From positions 49,209-113,208 of the forward strand of contig NZ_PYNW01000013.1 in NCBI RefSeq assembly GCF_003026105.1: DNA of 64,000 nucleotides. Reading direction: 5' to 3'. Below, one piece after another: positions 1 through 9,226 of this stretch. Each line of letters opens with the position of its first letter. Within the stretch, counting starts at the first letter, position 1. The notes under the pieces were generated by a model. The model was not told the origin of the DNA. It searched no databases and was given only the letters and a program-made list of their open reading frames with translations. Source of the DNA: Photobacterium sp. GB-56. GTDB taxonomy: Bacteria; Pseudomonadota; Gammaproteobacteria; Enterobacterales; Vibrionaceae. Made by a program: the position numbers and the translations under genes.

Positions 1-39
1 CGTAAAACAGCGTCAGTTTTCCCAACAGAAAGTTACTCA

Positions 40-948
40 ATGGAATCAACATTACGTAGTGTTGATCTTAATTTATTAACTGTTTTTGACGCCGTAATGC
101 AAGAGCAGAACATTACTCGCGCTGCACATAATCTAGGTATGTCACAACCTGCGGTAAGTAATGCAGTTGCGCGCCTTAAAGTAATGTTTAATGATGAGCT
201 ATTTATTCGTCATGGTCGCGGTATTCAACCCACGCAACGCGCAAAACAATTGTTTGGTCCACTTCGCCAAGCACTGCAATTAGTGAAGAATGAGTTGCCA
301 TGTTCTATCTTTAATCCAATGACATCTAGCCGTACTTTTAAGTTGGCAATTTGCAGCCCCTCAGACATACGTTTTGCACCTCAGATTTTAAAAGAAATGC
401 ACTCCCAAGCTCCTCATTTACGTCTTCAACTTGAAGCAGAATTTGAAGCCGGATTAGCACAGAAATTGCGTTATCAAGAAATTGATTTTGTGATTGATTA
501 TGTACGCTTTGATGAACAAGGTTTTTGTAGCACAGAATTATTCAGTGATGAACTTGTTGTTATCGCATCTGGAAATCACCCCCGTTTACATGACAGTATT
601 TCTGAAGCTGAATTTAATCATGAAATGCACGCCGTATTAAAAACGAACCCTGAAATTAAAGGTTTTGCCGATCATATTTACAATCAAGCGCACAGTTACA
701 ATGAAGCTTATCAAGGTGCGAGTTTAAGCAATATCATGTATGTGGTCGGTCAATCTGAATTAATAGCGGTAGCGCCTCGTTGGTTAGCAGAATCTGTGGC
801 TGATAACCTACACTTAAAAGTGTTAGAGCTTCCCTTTGCGAATAACAAAATTAGCGGTTACCTAAGTTGGCATGAATCTACACAAAAGGATAAAGGCAAT
901 ATCTGGATGCGAGATCAGCTAATGACAATTTGTGGCGATTTAACGTAA
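40..948 (+). CDS. leuO: LysR-family transcriptional regulator LeuO
   Basis: A 302-residue LysR-type regulator. Residues about 8-67 form the winged helix-turn-helix, with the core AAHNLGMSQPAVSNAVARLK; residues about 95-295 form the periplasmic-binding-protein-like effector domain. The N-terminal pattern (VDLNLLTVFDAVMQEQNITRA) is typical of LeuO. In enterobacteria LeuO is an H-NS antagonist and pleiotropic activator, and in vibrios it takes part in ToxR-linked acid and stress responses. The position fits, since leuO also lies just upstream of ilvIH in E. coli; here an acyl-CoA synthetase gene sits between them. The gene is complete, with an AGAAAG ribosome site near the window edge. A strong hairpin terminator follows, so it is probably its own transcription unit. 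Confidence 0.9.
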   Translation: MESTLRSVDLNLLTVFDAVMQEQNITRAAHNLGMSQPAVSNAVARLKVMFNDELFIRHGRGIQPTQRAKQLFGPLRQALQLVKNELPCSIFNPMTSSRTFKLAICSPSDIRFAPQILKEMHSQAPHLRLQLEAEFEAGLAQKLRYQEIDFVIDYVRFDEQGFCSTELFSDELVVIASGNHPRLHDSISEAEFNHEMHAVLKTNPEIKGFADHIYNQAHSYNEAYQGASLSNIMYVVGQSELIAVAPRWLAESVADNLHLKVLELPFANNKISGYLSWHESTQKDKGNIWMRDQLMTICGDLT

Positions 949-970
949 TAAACCCCATGATATAAACGTG

Positions 971-998
971 AAGGTCAGCACAATTGCTGACCTTTTTT
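971..998 (+). terminator. Rho-independent terminator of leuO
   Basis: Ten-base stem AAGGTCAGCA / TGCTGACCTT around a CAAT loop, followed by a T run, 23 bases after the leuO stop codon. Confidence 0.9.
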
Positions 999-1298
999 GG
1001 TTAAAAGCTATCGATATTATAGTGGTAAGAGTTGTCTGCTGTTTCGCAATATGAATAATGCCGCAACGTGAAATAAGGTTGATTTTTTCGTTCTTCAACC
1101 ATGTTATTTATAGATTCTTACACTTTTGCTTTTTGATTAAAAAGTCGTTTGATAGCCTTTATTCACAAGGCGTAGAGTAGCGGGTAAGCGTTGGGAAATA
1201 TAATTTTATGTGCATTATGGTTGGCTTTTTATAGGCTGAATTGTAGACTGCATATCTCGAATAAGCTTACAAGTGTAAGCTAAAAAAATAGAGTACTT
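999..1298 (+). other. Non-coding gap between leuO and acyl-CoA synthetase
   Basis: About 300 bases, AT-rich, with no convincing ORF. A weak promoter-like pair lies near the right end (TTGGCT, 17 bases, TAGACT). A perfect inverted repeat at 1264-1281 (AGCTTAC aagt GTAAGCT) stands just before the ribosome site. It lacks a T run on either side, so it is more likely an operator or a 5'-leader hairpin than a terminator. Confidence 0.5.
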
Positions 1299-3122
1299 AT
1301 GGCACAACACGATTTTCATATTGTTCACCGCATTCGCAGTCAAGTTTCTCGCTTAGGTGATAAGCCTGCATTACGTCATCAAGTCGATGGTGAGTGGCAA
1401 GATATTAGTTGGAATTGTTTTGGTGAGCAAATTCAGCAACTGGCTTTAGCATTATTGTGCCAAGGCTTACAAGTACAAGATAAAGTTGGCATATTCGCAA
1501 ACAATATGCCTCGTTGGACTGTTGCTGATTTTGCCGCGTTATACAATCGTTGTATTACCGTTCCTATTTATCCAACAAGTACAGCGCAGCAAGCGGCTTA
1601 TATTCTTCAAGACGCAAGTGTAAAAGTACTTTTTGTTGGCGAGCAAGCTCAAATGGATGCGGCTGTTGAAATTGCAGCGCAATGTCCTCAGCTTGAACGC
1701 ATTGTTGCATTGTCTGACGATGTTACGATCCCAGAACATCCATTGGCGTGTCATTATAATGAGTTTGTTAAGCAAGCAAGTGGTGAGTATCAGCTAGAAC
1801 TTGATACTCGTTTAGCTGAAAAACAAATGGATGATCTGATCACACTGATTTATACCTCGGGTACAACCGGTACGCCGAAAGGGGTCATGTTAGACTATGC
1901 AAATATTGCTTCTCAGATTGAAGCACATGATCAACGTTTAGCATTAGATGAAGGTGATACGTCATTATGCTTCTTACCGTTATCGCATGTCTTTGAACGC
2001 GCATGGACGTTTTACGCACTACATCGTGGTGTTGTAAATTGCTACCTATCAGATACGAATAAATTAAAAGAAGCATTAATCACGGTGAAACCGCACTATA
2101 TGTCAGCGGTTCCTCGTGTATTTGAAAAAATCTATTCAGGTATTCACGATAAAGTCTCTCGCGCACCCTTACACCGCAAAATGATATTTACCTGGGCGGT
2201 GAACATGGGCGCTAAGATGTCTGCTGCCCGTCAAGAATGTCGTGAGCCATCTTGGTTATTGAAGAAGTCTTATGCGTTAGCCGAGAAAGTGGTGCTATCT
2301 AAACTACAGGCAGTACTCGGTGGTAATATTAAATTTATGCCATGTGGTGGTGCGAAATTAGATGCGGGCATTGGACGCTTTTTTCATGCGATTGGAATTA
2401 ACGTTAAGTTAGGTTACGGCATGACAGAAACCACAGCGACGGTTTCTTGTTGGGATGACAGCTGTTATAACCCTGATTCTATTGGTATGCCAATGCCTGG
2501 TGCTGAAGTTAAAATTGGCGAGCAGAATGAAATTTTAGTTCGTGGTCCAATGATTATGCGTGGCTATTACAATATGCCAGAAGAAACCGCGAAAAATTTC
2601 ACTGAAGATGGCTTCTTGAAAACCGGTGATGCGGGTTATCTTGATGATCAAGGTAACTTGTTTATCACAGATCGTATTAAAGAGTTAATGAAGACGTCTG
2701 GTGGTAAATATATTGCACCGCAAGTGATTGAAGGTGCGATAGGTAAAGATCACTTTATTGAGCAGATAGCTGTGATTGCTGATACTCGTAAGTTTGTATC
2801 AGCCTTGATTGTTCCGTGTTTTGAAACGCTTGAAGAACATGCACGCGAATTAAATATCAAATACAAAGACCGTTTAGAGCTGATCAAACATAGCCAAATT
2901 GTCGAGTTGATTGAAAAGCGTGTTGTGGAGCTACAAAAAGATTTAGCACGTTTTGAACAAGTGAAAAAATTTACATTGTTACCTAAATCATTTTCGATGG
3001 ACAAAGGCGAGTTAACGCCGACTCAAAAACTTCGTCGAAAAGTGATTCAAGATCGTTATCACAAAGAAATTGAACATATGTATGAGGAAAGCCATAAAAA
3101 GGCCTCTCATAAAGACAAGTAA
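1299..3122 (+). CDS. Long-chain fatty-acid--CoA ligase (AMP-forming, FadD15-type)
   Basis: A 607-residue member of the ANL (acyl-CoA synthetase) superfamily that activates fatty acids to acyl-CoA through an acyl-adenylate. The P-loop-like motif [11 protein letters not shown] lies near residue 185, the adenylate motif YGMTETT near 372, and the [21 protein letters not shown] segment with its hinge near 441-460. A conserved [10 protein letters not shown] stretch carries the likely catalytic-lysine region. The length and SGGKYIAP signature place it in the long-chain, eukaryote-like FACS group rather than the E. coli FadD group. There is no signal peptide, so it is probably a peripheral cytoplasmic enzyme. 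It sits between leuO and ilvI and has its own terminator. The exact substrate length cannot be read from sequence. Confidence 0.88.
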   Translation: MAQHDFHIVHRIRSQVSRLGDKPALRHQVDGEWQDISWNCFGEQIQQLALALLCQGLQVQDKVGIFANNMPRWTVADFAALYNRCITVPIYPTSTAQQAAYILQDASVKVLFVGEQAQMDAAVEIAAQCPQLERIVALSDDVTIPEHPLACHYNEFVKQASGEYQLELDTRLAEKQMDDLITLIYTSGTTGTPKGVMLDYANIASQIEAHDQRLALDEGDTSLCFLPLSHVFERAWTFYALHRGVVNCYLSDTNKLKEALITVKPHYMSAVPRVFEKIYSGIHDKVSRAPLHRKMIFTWAVNMGAKMSAARQECREPSWLLKKSYALAEKVVLSKLQAVLGGNIKFMPCGGAKLDAGIGRFFHAIGINVKLGYGMTETTATVSCWDDSCYNPDSIGMPMPGAEVKIGEQNEILVRGPMIMRGYYNMPEETAKNFTEDGFLKTGDAGYLDDQGNLFITDRIKELMKTSGGKYIAPQVIEGAIGKDHFIEQIAVIADTRKFVSALIVPCFETLEEHARELNIKYKDRLELIKHSQIVELIEKRVVELQKDLARFEQVKKFTLLPKSFSMDKGELTPTQKLRRKVIQDRYHKEIEHMYEESHKKASHKDK

Positions 3123-3142
3123 TGTTTTATTTTTAATAAATT

Positions 3143-3170
3143 AAGGAGCCGTTATGGCTCCTTTTTTATT
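3143..3170 (+). terminator. Terminator of acyl-CoA synthetase gene
   Basis: Stem AAGGAGCC / GGCTCCTT with a GTTAT loop and a seven-T tail, 20 bases after the stop codon. Confidence 0.92.
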
Positions 3171-3448
3171 TTATCCAGTAACATATTTGGCAATAAAACT
3201 ATGCAGTGGTTATTAATGTGCCTAGATGGTTTTATTGACCTGTAAAAAGTCATAAAACAGCAATTTTTAAGATTTTAAAATCAAAGTCGACTTTTCCTCT
3301 AGATTCAAATGCTGCAAAAGCGTTAAAGTTGTTGCAGGTAACTGTGTGTTGTTATGGCATTGCGCAGTATACATAGCATGAATTATTCATGGCGTTTATT
3401 AGGCTAAAAATAAGCCCTAACTATGTTTCATCGACCTGGAGACAAAAT
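3171..3448 (+). other. Regulatory gap upstream of ilvIH
   Basis: 278 bases with no supported gene. Two perfect palindromes stand close together: GATTTTAAAATC near 3271 and AAAGTCGACTTT near 3285. A small inverted repeat (GGCTAAAAATAAGCC) lies near 3401. In E. coli this promoter is under Lrp control, and the AT-rich palindromic character is compatible with that, but I cannot place Lrp sites reliably. No attenuator-type terminator with a T run is visible, so classical leucine attenuation is not supported. Confidence 0.5.
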
Positions 3449-5167
3449 ATGGAGATGTTGTCCGGCGCTGATATGATCGTACGTTCTATGATCGATCAAG
3501 GCGTTAAGCATATATTCGGCTACCCTGGTGGCTCTGTTCTTGATATCTACGATGCCCTTCATGAGAAAAGCGATATTGAACATGTTCTTGTTCGTCATGA
3601 ACAAGCTGCAGTTCATATGGCAGACGGCTATGCGCGTGCTACGGGTGATGTAGGTGTTGTACTGGTGACCTCTGGTCCTGGCGCAACGAATGCTATTACT
3701 GGTATTGCAACGGCTTATATGGATTCAATTCCTATGGTCGTGTTATCAGGGCAGGTAATGAGTAGCTTAATTGGTAACGATGCATTCCAAGAATGTGACA
3801 TGGTTGGGATCTCACGCCCAGTCGTTAAACATAGCTTTCTTGTAACCAAACCTGAAGACATCCCTGAAATCATCAAAAAAGCCTTCTATATAGCATCTAC
3901 AGGCCGTCCTGGTCCTGTTGTGGTTGATATCCCTAAAGATATGTTAAACCCTGCTGAAGCATATCCATATCAATATCCAGAATCGATTTCCTTACGTTCA
4001 TATAATCCGACGACCCAAGGTCATAAAGGACAAATTAAACGTGGTGTTAAAGCGCTATTATCTGCGAAAAAGCCAGTATTGTATGTCGGTGGCGGTGCCA
4101 TCATGTCATCGTGTAGCGAGCAATTGATTGAGCTTGCTGAGTCATTAAACATTCCTGTTGTAAATACCCTGATGGGGTTAGGGGCATTCCCTGGTACACA
4201 TAAACAGTGTTTAGGTATGTTGGGTATGCATGGCACTTATGAAGCGAATATGGCAATGCATAACGCAGATCTTATATTTGGTATTGGGGTGCGTTTTGAT
4301 GATCGTACGACCAACAACTTAGAAAAGTACTGCCCTGACGCAACGATCATGCACATAGATATTGATCCTTCATCAATATCTAAAACCGTATCAGCAGATA
4401 TTCCTATCGTGGGATCGGCGGATACCGTATTAAATAGCATGCTTAAATTATTGAAAGAGCATGAAGTTAAAAATGATCAACAAGAGATCGTGCAATGGTG
4501 GCAATCAATTGAATCGTGGCGTGAACGTGAATGTTTAAGTTATGACACTGATGGCGATCGTATTAAACCACAGCAAGTCATTGAAGTGCTTCACCGCTTA
4601 ACGAATGGCGAAGCTTATGTCTCTTCTGATGTTGGTCAGCATCAAATGTTTGCCGCGCTTTATTACCCGTTTGATAAGCCACGTCGTTGGATTAACTCTG
4701 GTGGTTTAGGCACGATGGGTTTTGGTTTGCCTGCTGCGATGGGAGTGAAGTTTGCTTTGCCTGATGAAGAAGTGGTGTGTGTAACTGGTGATGGCAGTAT
4801 TCAGATGAATATTCAAGAGCTATCTACGGCGCTGCAATATGATATCCCAGTTAAGATTATTAACTTAAATAACCGATTCCTAGGCATGGTAAAACAGTGG
4901 CAAGATATGATCTATCAAGGTCGCCACTCTCATTCATACATGGACTCTGTGCCTGATTTTGCGGCTATCGCTGAAGCTTATGGCCATGTCGGTGTGCGAA
5001 TTTCAGATCCTAATAAATTAGAAAGTGAACTAGAGAAAGCGTTAGCACTAAAAGATAAATTAGTCTTTATTGATATCAGTGTTGATGAAACAGAGCATGT
5101 TTACCCAATGCTTATCCGTGGTGGTGCAATGAATGAGATGTGGTTAAGCAAGACGGAGAGAACATAA
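3449..5167 (+). CDS. ilvI: Acetolactate synthase III, large (catalytic) subunit
   Basis: A 572-residue thiamine-diphosphate enzyme that condenses two pyruvates, or pyruvate plus 2-ketobutyrate, in the first common step of valine, leucine and isoleucine synthesis. The cofactor-activating Glu lies in [17 protein letters not shown] near residue 51. The ThDP/Mg motif begins [15 protein letters not shown] near 446 and ends at the NN pair about 28 residues later. I chose the ATG at 3449 because CTGGAGAC lies just before it and the protein then begins MEMLSGADM, as in the family; an in-frame upstream ATG would add 20 unrelated residues. The stop overlaps the start of ilvH by one base (TAATG), which implies translational coupling to the regulatory subunit. 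Confidence 0.95.
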   Translation: MEMLSGADMIVRSMIDQGVKHIFGYPGGSVLDIYDALHEKSDIEHVLVRHEQAAVHMADGYARATGDVGVVLVTSGPGATNAITGIATAYMDSIPMVVLSGQVMSSLIGNDAFQECDMVGISRPVVKHSFLVTKPEDIPEIIKKAFYIASTGRPGPVVVDIPKDMLNPAEAYPYQYPESISLRSYNPTTQGHKGQIKRGVKALLSAKKPVLYVGGGAIMSSCSEQLIELAESLNIPVVNTLMGLGAFPGTHKQCLGMLGMHGTYEANMAMHNADLIFGIGVRFDDRTTNNLEKYCPDATIMHIDIDPSSISKTVSADIPIVGSADTVLNSMLKLLKEHEVKNDQQEIVQWWQSIESWRERECLSYDTDGDRIKPQQVIEVLHRLTNGEAYVSSDVGQHQMFAALYYPFDKPRRWINSGGLGTMGFGLPAAMGVKFALPDEEVVCVTGDGSIQMNIQELSTALQYDIPVKIINLNNRFLGMVKQWQDMIYQGRHSHSYMDSVPDFAAIAEAYGHVGVRISDPNKLESELEKALALKDKLVFIDISVDETEHVYPMLIRGGAMNEMWLSKTERT

Positions 5168-5664
5168 TGCGTAGAATTATTTCAGTATTACTTGAAAACC
5201 AACCGGGCGCATTATCTCGTGTGGTGGGGCTATTTTCTCAACGTGGTTACAATATCGAGTCACTTACTGTTGCGCCGACTGACGATCCAACGTTGTCTCG
5301 TTTGAACATCACGACCAATGTGAAAAATGAATCGGCTTATGAGCAAATTGAAAAACACCTTCATAAGCTGATTGATATTTTAAAAGTCAGTAACATTACT
5401 GAATCAGAGCATGTTGAGCGTGAATTAATGCTTACCAAAGTCAAAGCAAGTGGTTTTGCGCGAGCAGAAGTTAAACGTACTGCAGATATTTTCCGTGGAC
5501 AGATTATTGATGTGACAAGCCAAATTTATACGATTCAATTAATCGGTACAGGTGAAAAACTTGATGCATTTCTAGCGGCAGTAGGTGAAGCGACAGAAAT
5601 TATTGAAGTCGCTCGAAGTGGCGTAGTAGGCATGGCTCGAGGAGAGCGTGCATTAAAGGCGTAA
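5167..5664 (+). CDS. ilvH: Acetolactate synthase III, small (regulatory) subunit
   Basis: A 165-residue regulatory subunit that stimulates IlvI and gives it valine feedback inhibition. The ACT domain occupies about residues 3-78, with the valine-site signature [20 protein letters not shown], and a C-terminal ACT-like half follows. The start is the ATG that overlaps the ilvI stop, preceded by GGAGAG, and the protein begins [11 protein letters not shown] as in E. coli. It is the last gene of the two-gene operon; a strong terminator follows 21 bases later. Confidence 0.95.
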   Translation: MRRIISVLLENQPGALSRVVGLFSQRGYNIESLTVAPTDDPTLSRLNITTNVKNESAYEQIEKHLHKLIDILKVSNITESEHVERELMLTKVKASGFARAEVKRTADIFRGQIIDVTSQIYTIQLIGTGEKLDAFLAAVGEATEIIEVARSGVVGMARGERALKA

Positions 5665-5685
5665 TTGTATAGCGCACTTATTAAC

Positions 5686-5727
5686 AAAGCCGATTGTCGT
5701 AATAAGCAATCGGCTTTAGTTTTTTTA
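5686..5727 (+). terminator. Terminator of ilvIH
   Basis: Eleven-base stem AAAGCCGATTG / CAATCGGCTTT with a ten-base loop, followed by a long T run. Confidence 0.93.
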
Positions 5728-5799
5728 ATACATAGATATCGACTAACCTTTAGTAAGGAGCAGAAGGCAGGGAAGCGCTTATACCATATGAGGTAAGCG

Positions 5800-5931
5800 A
5801 TGCTGCGGCAATTTTTGGTCCGATTAACCACAGCTATTCTCGTTATTTTAGGCTGTAAAGTGAGTGCAATTTACTTTTTGTTAGTTGTATTACTGTTAAA
5901 CACCCACCATAAAGAGATCTTTGGCTGGTAA
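5800..5931 (+). CDS. Candidate 43-residue membrane microprotein
   Basis: A small ORF enclosed between two strong terminators. Its ATG is preceded by GAGGTAA at good spacing. The product starts MLRQFLVRLTTAILVILG and ends NTHHKEIFGW. It has two short hydrophobic stretches, about residues 10-18 and 23-34, separated by CKVSA, with positive charge at the N-terminus. It could be one long helix or a short hairpin in the inner membrane. A private terminator immediately downstream argues that this stretch is transcribed for its own sake. I do not recognise the family and assign no function. The alternative is a small RNA of about 200 bases with a chance ORF. Confidence 0.5.
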   Translation: MLRQFLVRLTTAILVILGCKVSAIYFLLVVLLLNTHHKEIFGW

Positions 5932-5935
5932 TCAA

Positions 5936-5966
5936 AAAAGCTCGTTAATTGTATTAACGAGCTTTT
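5936..5966. terminator. Bidirectional terminator, microprotein / GntR gene
   Basis: Fourteen-base stem AAAAGCTCGTTAAT / ATTAACGAGCTTTT with a TGT loop. It has T runs on both strands, so it can serve the small ORF on the left and the converging GntR gene on the right. Confidence 0.92.
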
Positions 5967-5984
5967 TATTTAGTATTGAAAAGG

Positions 5985-6638
5985 TTAGAGGTGGTTTTTT
6001 ATATCATCAACCGCTCTTTCAAAGTGGGTCTGCATGATTTTCTGTGCGAGCTCTATATCACGATCAAGGACTGCTTTCATTAAGGCTTCGTGTTCCCCTT
6101 GATCGTTGTAACGATCTTCAGCTTGTCGTGTTTTACTCACCCAAATATGACGATAACGTTTTATTTGATCATAGATATCATTATAGATATCAAGCATTAC
6201 AGGAGAGTTGGAACTGGTTAAAATAGCGGTATGAAAATCACTATGTCGTTGCTCCCATTCTGATAAATCAGTGTCATCAAGTGCTGGATCTAAGCGACTG
6301 AGTTTGTGATAGGTCGTTAAGATATTGAGTTCCCAAGCTTCATCACCTTGTGTGATCGCACGTGTTAGTAGCTCTCGAGAGATAACATTATTAGCACTAA
6401 AAAGATCTTGTAGTTCTTCAATTGAAACGGGGGCGACCCAACATCCTTTTTGTGGTGCAAATTTAACGTACTTTTTCCATGATAATTGTACTAAGGCTTC
6501 TCTAATTGGAGATGCGCCTACGTTGTATCGCTCTTTAAGATCAGCAACAACGAGCTTTTGGCCTGGAGTCAGTTTACCGAGCAAGATATCTTGTCGGATG
6601 ATCTCCATAACCTGATTCGTTAAAGTCGGGCTAGACAC
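5985..6638 (-). CDS. GntR-family transcriptional regulator, FCD (FadR-C-terminal) type
   Basis: A 217-residue regulator. Residues about 5-70 are a GntR winged helix-turn-helix, with the recognition region YNVGASPIREALVQLS. Residues about 80-210 form an all-helical FCD ligand domain whose usual metal-binding His and Asp positions appear to be present in HSDFHTAIL, QGEHEALMKAVLDRD and MQTHFERAVDD. This architecture resembles CsiR- and McbR-like regulators that sense small carboxylates. The usual EAEGLV turn after the recognition helix is replaced by WKKYVKF. No catabolic gene lies beside it: its neighbours are ilvH and pykF, so target and ligand are unknown. Confidence 0.82.
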   Translation of the reverse strand: MSSPTLTNQVMEIIRQDILLGKLTPGQKLVVADLKERYNVGASPIREALVQLSWKKYVKFAPQKGCWVAPVSIEELQDLFSANNVISRELLTRAITQGDEAWELNILTTYHKLSRLDPALDDTDLSEWEQRHSDFHTAILTSSNSPVMLDIYNDIYDQIKRYRHIWVSKTRQAEDRYNDQGEHEALMKAVLDRDIELAQKIMQTHFERAVDDIKNHL

Positions 6639-6927
6639 GTCAATCCTCTTCAGCTTCTTAAATTCTCGTTATTATTATTATTGAGAATTTATCGTCTTGT
6701 TATATATGAATTTATTAGCAATTTGAGACTAAAGTATACATTGGTTTGTTTATTGCTTAAACATTTTAGGTGCTATTTGATCATTTATAGAAGGGGTATC
6801 ATATAAGTGATGGCTAACATAATGATGTCGCATTCCCTAAAGTAAGGGCTATCACGTATTTATTGTTAAGATTAAAAGGGGCACCTTAAGGGGGAGGATG
6901 TTTAAGGTGTTAAGAGAATAAAATAAA
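6639..6927. other. Gap between GntR gene and pykF
   Basis: 289 AT-rich bases holding the promoter side of the GntR gene and the tail of the pykF unit. I see no ORF with a credible ribosome site. A perfect eight-base stem, CACCTTAA / TTAAGGTG with a 12-base purine-rich loop, occupies 6882-6909 and has no T tail. Confidence 0.45.
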
Positions 6928-6950
6928 AAAGGAGCCACAAGAGCTCCTTT
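6928..6950 (-). terminator. Terminator of pykF
   Basis: Stem AAAGGAGC / GCTCCTTT just past the pykF stop codon. The minus strand shows a T-rich tail after the hairpin. Confidence 0.88.
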
Positions 6951-6971
6951 TTGTACATCTGTAGGTACGAA

Positions 6972-8384
6972 TTAAAGTACGTGTACAGATGCTGTGTTTG
7001 TAGTACCTGAAGCGACTAGAGCACCAGAAACCATAACAACGATGTCGCCTTTAGCACCAAGACCTGTTTCAAGCGCTAGCTCTTTACCGCGTAGGTAGAA
7101 TGCATCAGTGCTTTCAATTGAATCAACAACAACAGGTGTAACACCTTTAGAAAGACATAGCTGAGCTGCTGTCTTAGTATTTGTTGTTACAGCAAGAATG
7201 CGTGCTGTTGGGAAGTACTTACGTACAGAGCGAGCTGACTTACCAGCTTCAGTAGCAACGATAATTAGCGGAGCGTTTAGTTTCTCAGCTGTATCTACTG
7301 CACCTTTACATACCGCTTCTGTGATACGTAGACGAGGGCTATCTAGACGAGAACCTAGCTCTGGCTTAACAACGTAATCAGTACGTGCACAGATTTGCGC
7401 CATGATAGTGACAGCTTCAATTGGGTATTTACCCTTCGCTGACTCACCAGAAAGCATTACTGCATCTGTACCATCCATGATTGCGTTAGCAACATCGCCC
7501 GCTTCTGCGCGAGTTGGACGTGGGTTCTTGATCATAGAATCAAGCATTTGAGTTGCAGTGATAACCACTTTACGTGCGCGGTTACACTTCTCGATCATCA
7601 TCTTCTGAGCGAAGATTACTTCTTCTACTGGGATCTCAACACCTAGGTCACCACGAGCAACCATGATACCGTCAGATGCATCAAGGATAGCGTCGAAGTT
7701 ATCAACACCTTCTTGGTTTTCGATCTTAGAAATGATTTGGATGTTTTCGCCACCGTTAGCGGTTAGAAGCGCACGGATTTCTTGTACGTCTTCAGCTTTA
7801 CGGATGAAAGATGCAGCAACGAAATCAACACCTTGCTCACAACCGAACTTAAGGTCAGCTTTGTCTTTTTCAGCAAGCGCAGGCAGTTTTACAGAAACGC
7901 CAGGTAGGTTAACACCTTTGTTTTCGCCTAAGTCACCGTTGTTAAGTACTTTACACTTAACTTCAGTATCAGTTGTTTCTAACACTTCCATTTCGATTAG
8001 ACCGTCGTCTACTAGGATAGTGTTACCTTTTGTTAGGTCTTTAGCAAAACCTGGGTAAGTTACTGCAACGCAGTTTTGGTTACCTACAACTGAAGTGTCA
8101 GTTGTAAATGTAAAATCTTGACCAGCTACTAGAGAGAAGTCTTGACCGCCTTCTAGTTTGATTGTACGAATTTCAGGGCCTTTAGTATCTAACAGGATTG
8201 CTAGCTCTTTGCCTGTATTAGCCATTACTTCGCGTAGGTTACGAATACGTTGGCCGTGCTCTTCGAAGTCACCGTGTGAGAAGTTAAGACGCATTACGTT
8301 CATACCAGCGTTAGCTAGTTTAGTAAGCATTTCTACAGATTCAGTTTTAGGTCCAATCGTACATACGATCTTGGTCTTTTTCAT
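6972..8384 (-). CDS. pykF: Pyruvate kinase I
   Basis: A 470-residue pyruvate kinase, the same length as E. coli PykF. It transfers phosphate from phosphoenolpyruvate to ADP. Visible motifs are [15 protein letters not shown] at the start, TKGPEIRT for the active site, the [14 protein letters not shown] segment with the catalytic Lys/Glu region, [10 protein letters not shown], and [14 protein letters not shown]. The start is the ATG at 8384, preceded by GGAGAG. An in-frame GTG at 8465, with a weak AGGA, would add 27 residues not found in the family. No other gene shares the unit; a long leader and a candidate extended -10 promoter lie upstream. Confidence 0.95.
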   Translation of the reverse strand: MKKTKIVCTIGPKTESVEMLTKLANAGMNVMRLNFSHGDFEEHGQRIRNLREVMANTGKELAILLDTKGPEIRTIKLEGGQDFSLVAGQDFTFTTDTSVVGNQNCVAVTYPGFAKDLTKGNTILVDDGLIEMEVLETTDTEVKCKVLNNGDLGENKGVNLPGVSVKLPALAEKDKADLKFGCEQGVDFVAASFIRKAEDVQEIRALLTANGGENIQIISKIENQEGVDNFDAILDASDGIMVARGDLGVEIPVEEVIFAQKMMIEKCNRARKVVITATQMLDSMIKNPRPTRAEAGDVANAIMDGTDAVMLSGESAKGKYPIEAVTIMAQICARTDYVVKPELGSRLDSPRLRITEAVCKGAVDTAEKLNAPLIIVATEAGKSARSVRKYFPTARILAVTTNTKTAAQLCLSKGVTPVVVDSIESTDAFYLRGKELALETGLGAKGDIVVMVSGALVASGTTNTASVHVL

Positions 8385-8661
8385 TGAGGGTCTCTCCAGA
8401 CGAACTTTTACCCAAGGGGAAATTATCATCATAGAACCAATGTTCTCATCTGATTGCTGTGTCACTACATCCTAAATGAGAGAATAGTTACTACGATGGT
8501 TGTAATAAAAAACTCGATAAACATTACTTTATAAAAACGTTGGCGCTTTGATAAAGTGACAGTACAAATTTTTATTGTTACTTATCGTTGGTTAGATCTT
8601 GATACTTGCGTTAATTAATAATATCAAACAGTTTATTGGATATGAGTTTAACGAGCGCAAC
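8385..8661 (-). other. Long 5' leader of pykF
   Basis: About 277 bases between the candidate promoter and the pykF start. Most of it is closed to translation. The last 81 bases are open in the pykF frame from a GTG at 8465. I recognise no riboswitch class and see no clear Cra operator. Confidence 0.4.
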
Positions 8662-8670
8662 ATTATAGCA
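8662..8670 (-). promoter_or_regulatory. Candidate extended -10 promoter of pykF
   Basis: On the minus strand the bases read TGCTATAAT, a perfect extended -10 element. The -35 region is poor, as is usual for this class. It would give a leader of roughly 270 bases. Confidence 0.5.
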
Positions 8671-8907
8671 GAACTCTTATGATTTGCACTTAGAGTTAAG
8701 AGTCAAAATCGTCTCATTGTTATGTGACGTAACGATGATGATTATGCTGAAAAATAAAAATAAAGTATTGTTATTTATCAAGACTTGAAGGGTTATTTAA
8801 TATTGTCTTTAGGCTGTAACATATTCTGTTGTGGTGAATAATTATCAAAGTAATTGATGAAATCACAATAATGGCTTTTGTGATCTGAATCTGAAAGACT
8901 GTAGATA

Positions 8908-8945
8908 AAAAAAAAGGCAGAGAAGGATTAACCTTTTCTGCCTTT
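8908..8945 (-). terminator. Terminator of tRNA-Ile
   Basis: Stem AAAGGCAGAGAAGG / CCTTTTCTGCCTTT with an ATTAA loop and a run of about ten T on the minus strand, directly after the tRNA 3' end. Confidence 0.93.
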
Positions 8946-8952
8946 CTATGTT

Positions 8953-9028
8953 TGGTGGCCCCTCCCAGACTTGAACTGGGGACCAAGCGATTATGAGTCG
9001 CCTGCTCTAACCACTGAGCTAAGGGGCC
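8953..9028 (-). tRNA. ileX: tRNA-Ile (CAU anticodon, lysidine-modified)
   Basis: A 76-base tRNA with encoded CCA. The acceptor arm is GGCCCCT / AGGGGCC. The anticodon loop is CTCATAA with CAU at positions 34-36. The body closely matches E. coli ileX/ileY, which read AUA codons after TilS converts C34 to lysidine, rather than elongator or initiator tRNA-Met. It is a single gene with its own promoter and terminator. Confidence 0.93.
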
Positions 9029-9039
9029 AATATGGGCAA

Positions 9040-9068
9040 ATTATAGGGGATGGATTTGCCCTTGTCTA
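9040..9068 (-). promoter_or_regulatory. Promoter of tRNA-Ile
   Basis: On the minus strand: -35 TAGACA, 17 bases, -10 TATAAT, placing the transcription start a few bases before the tRNA 5' end. Confidence 0.75.
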
Positions 9069-9184
9069 GCGATTAAGGCTAGGATTTTGTTTGCTTTTTC
9101 AACAGTTAGTCTTCTATTCGAAATATTTGCAGAATAAATCAAATAAGTGACTTTATTATTTGATTGTATGCATTGTTTTAGATA

Positions 9185-9214
9185 CAAAAAAGCGAGCGCT
9201 AGGCTCGCTTTTTT
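9185..9214 (-). terminator. Terminator of the rpsU-yqeY-dnaG-rpoD operon
   Basis: Stem AAAAAAGCGAGC / GCTCGCTTTTTTT with a GCTAG loop, 12 bases past the rpoD stop. Confidence 0.95.
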
Positions 9215-9226
9215 TAATGCTAAAGT

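Noticed and set aside
3201..3245. A 14-codon ORF (MQWLLMCLDGFIDL) with four leucines upstream of ilvI, suggesting a leucine leader peptide.
   Set aside because: It has no ribosome site, and no terminator/antiterminator pair with a T run lies between it and ilvI.
8771..8986. A 71-codon minus-strand frame beginning in tRNA-Ile.
   Set aside because: Its start lies in the tRNA 3' half and it then crosses the tRNA terminator; there is no ribosome site.
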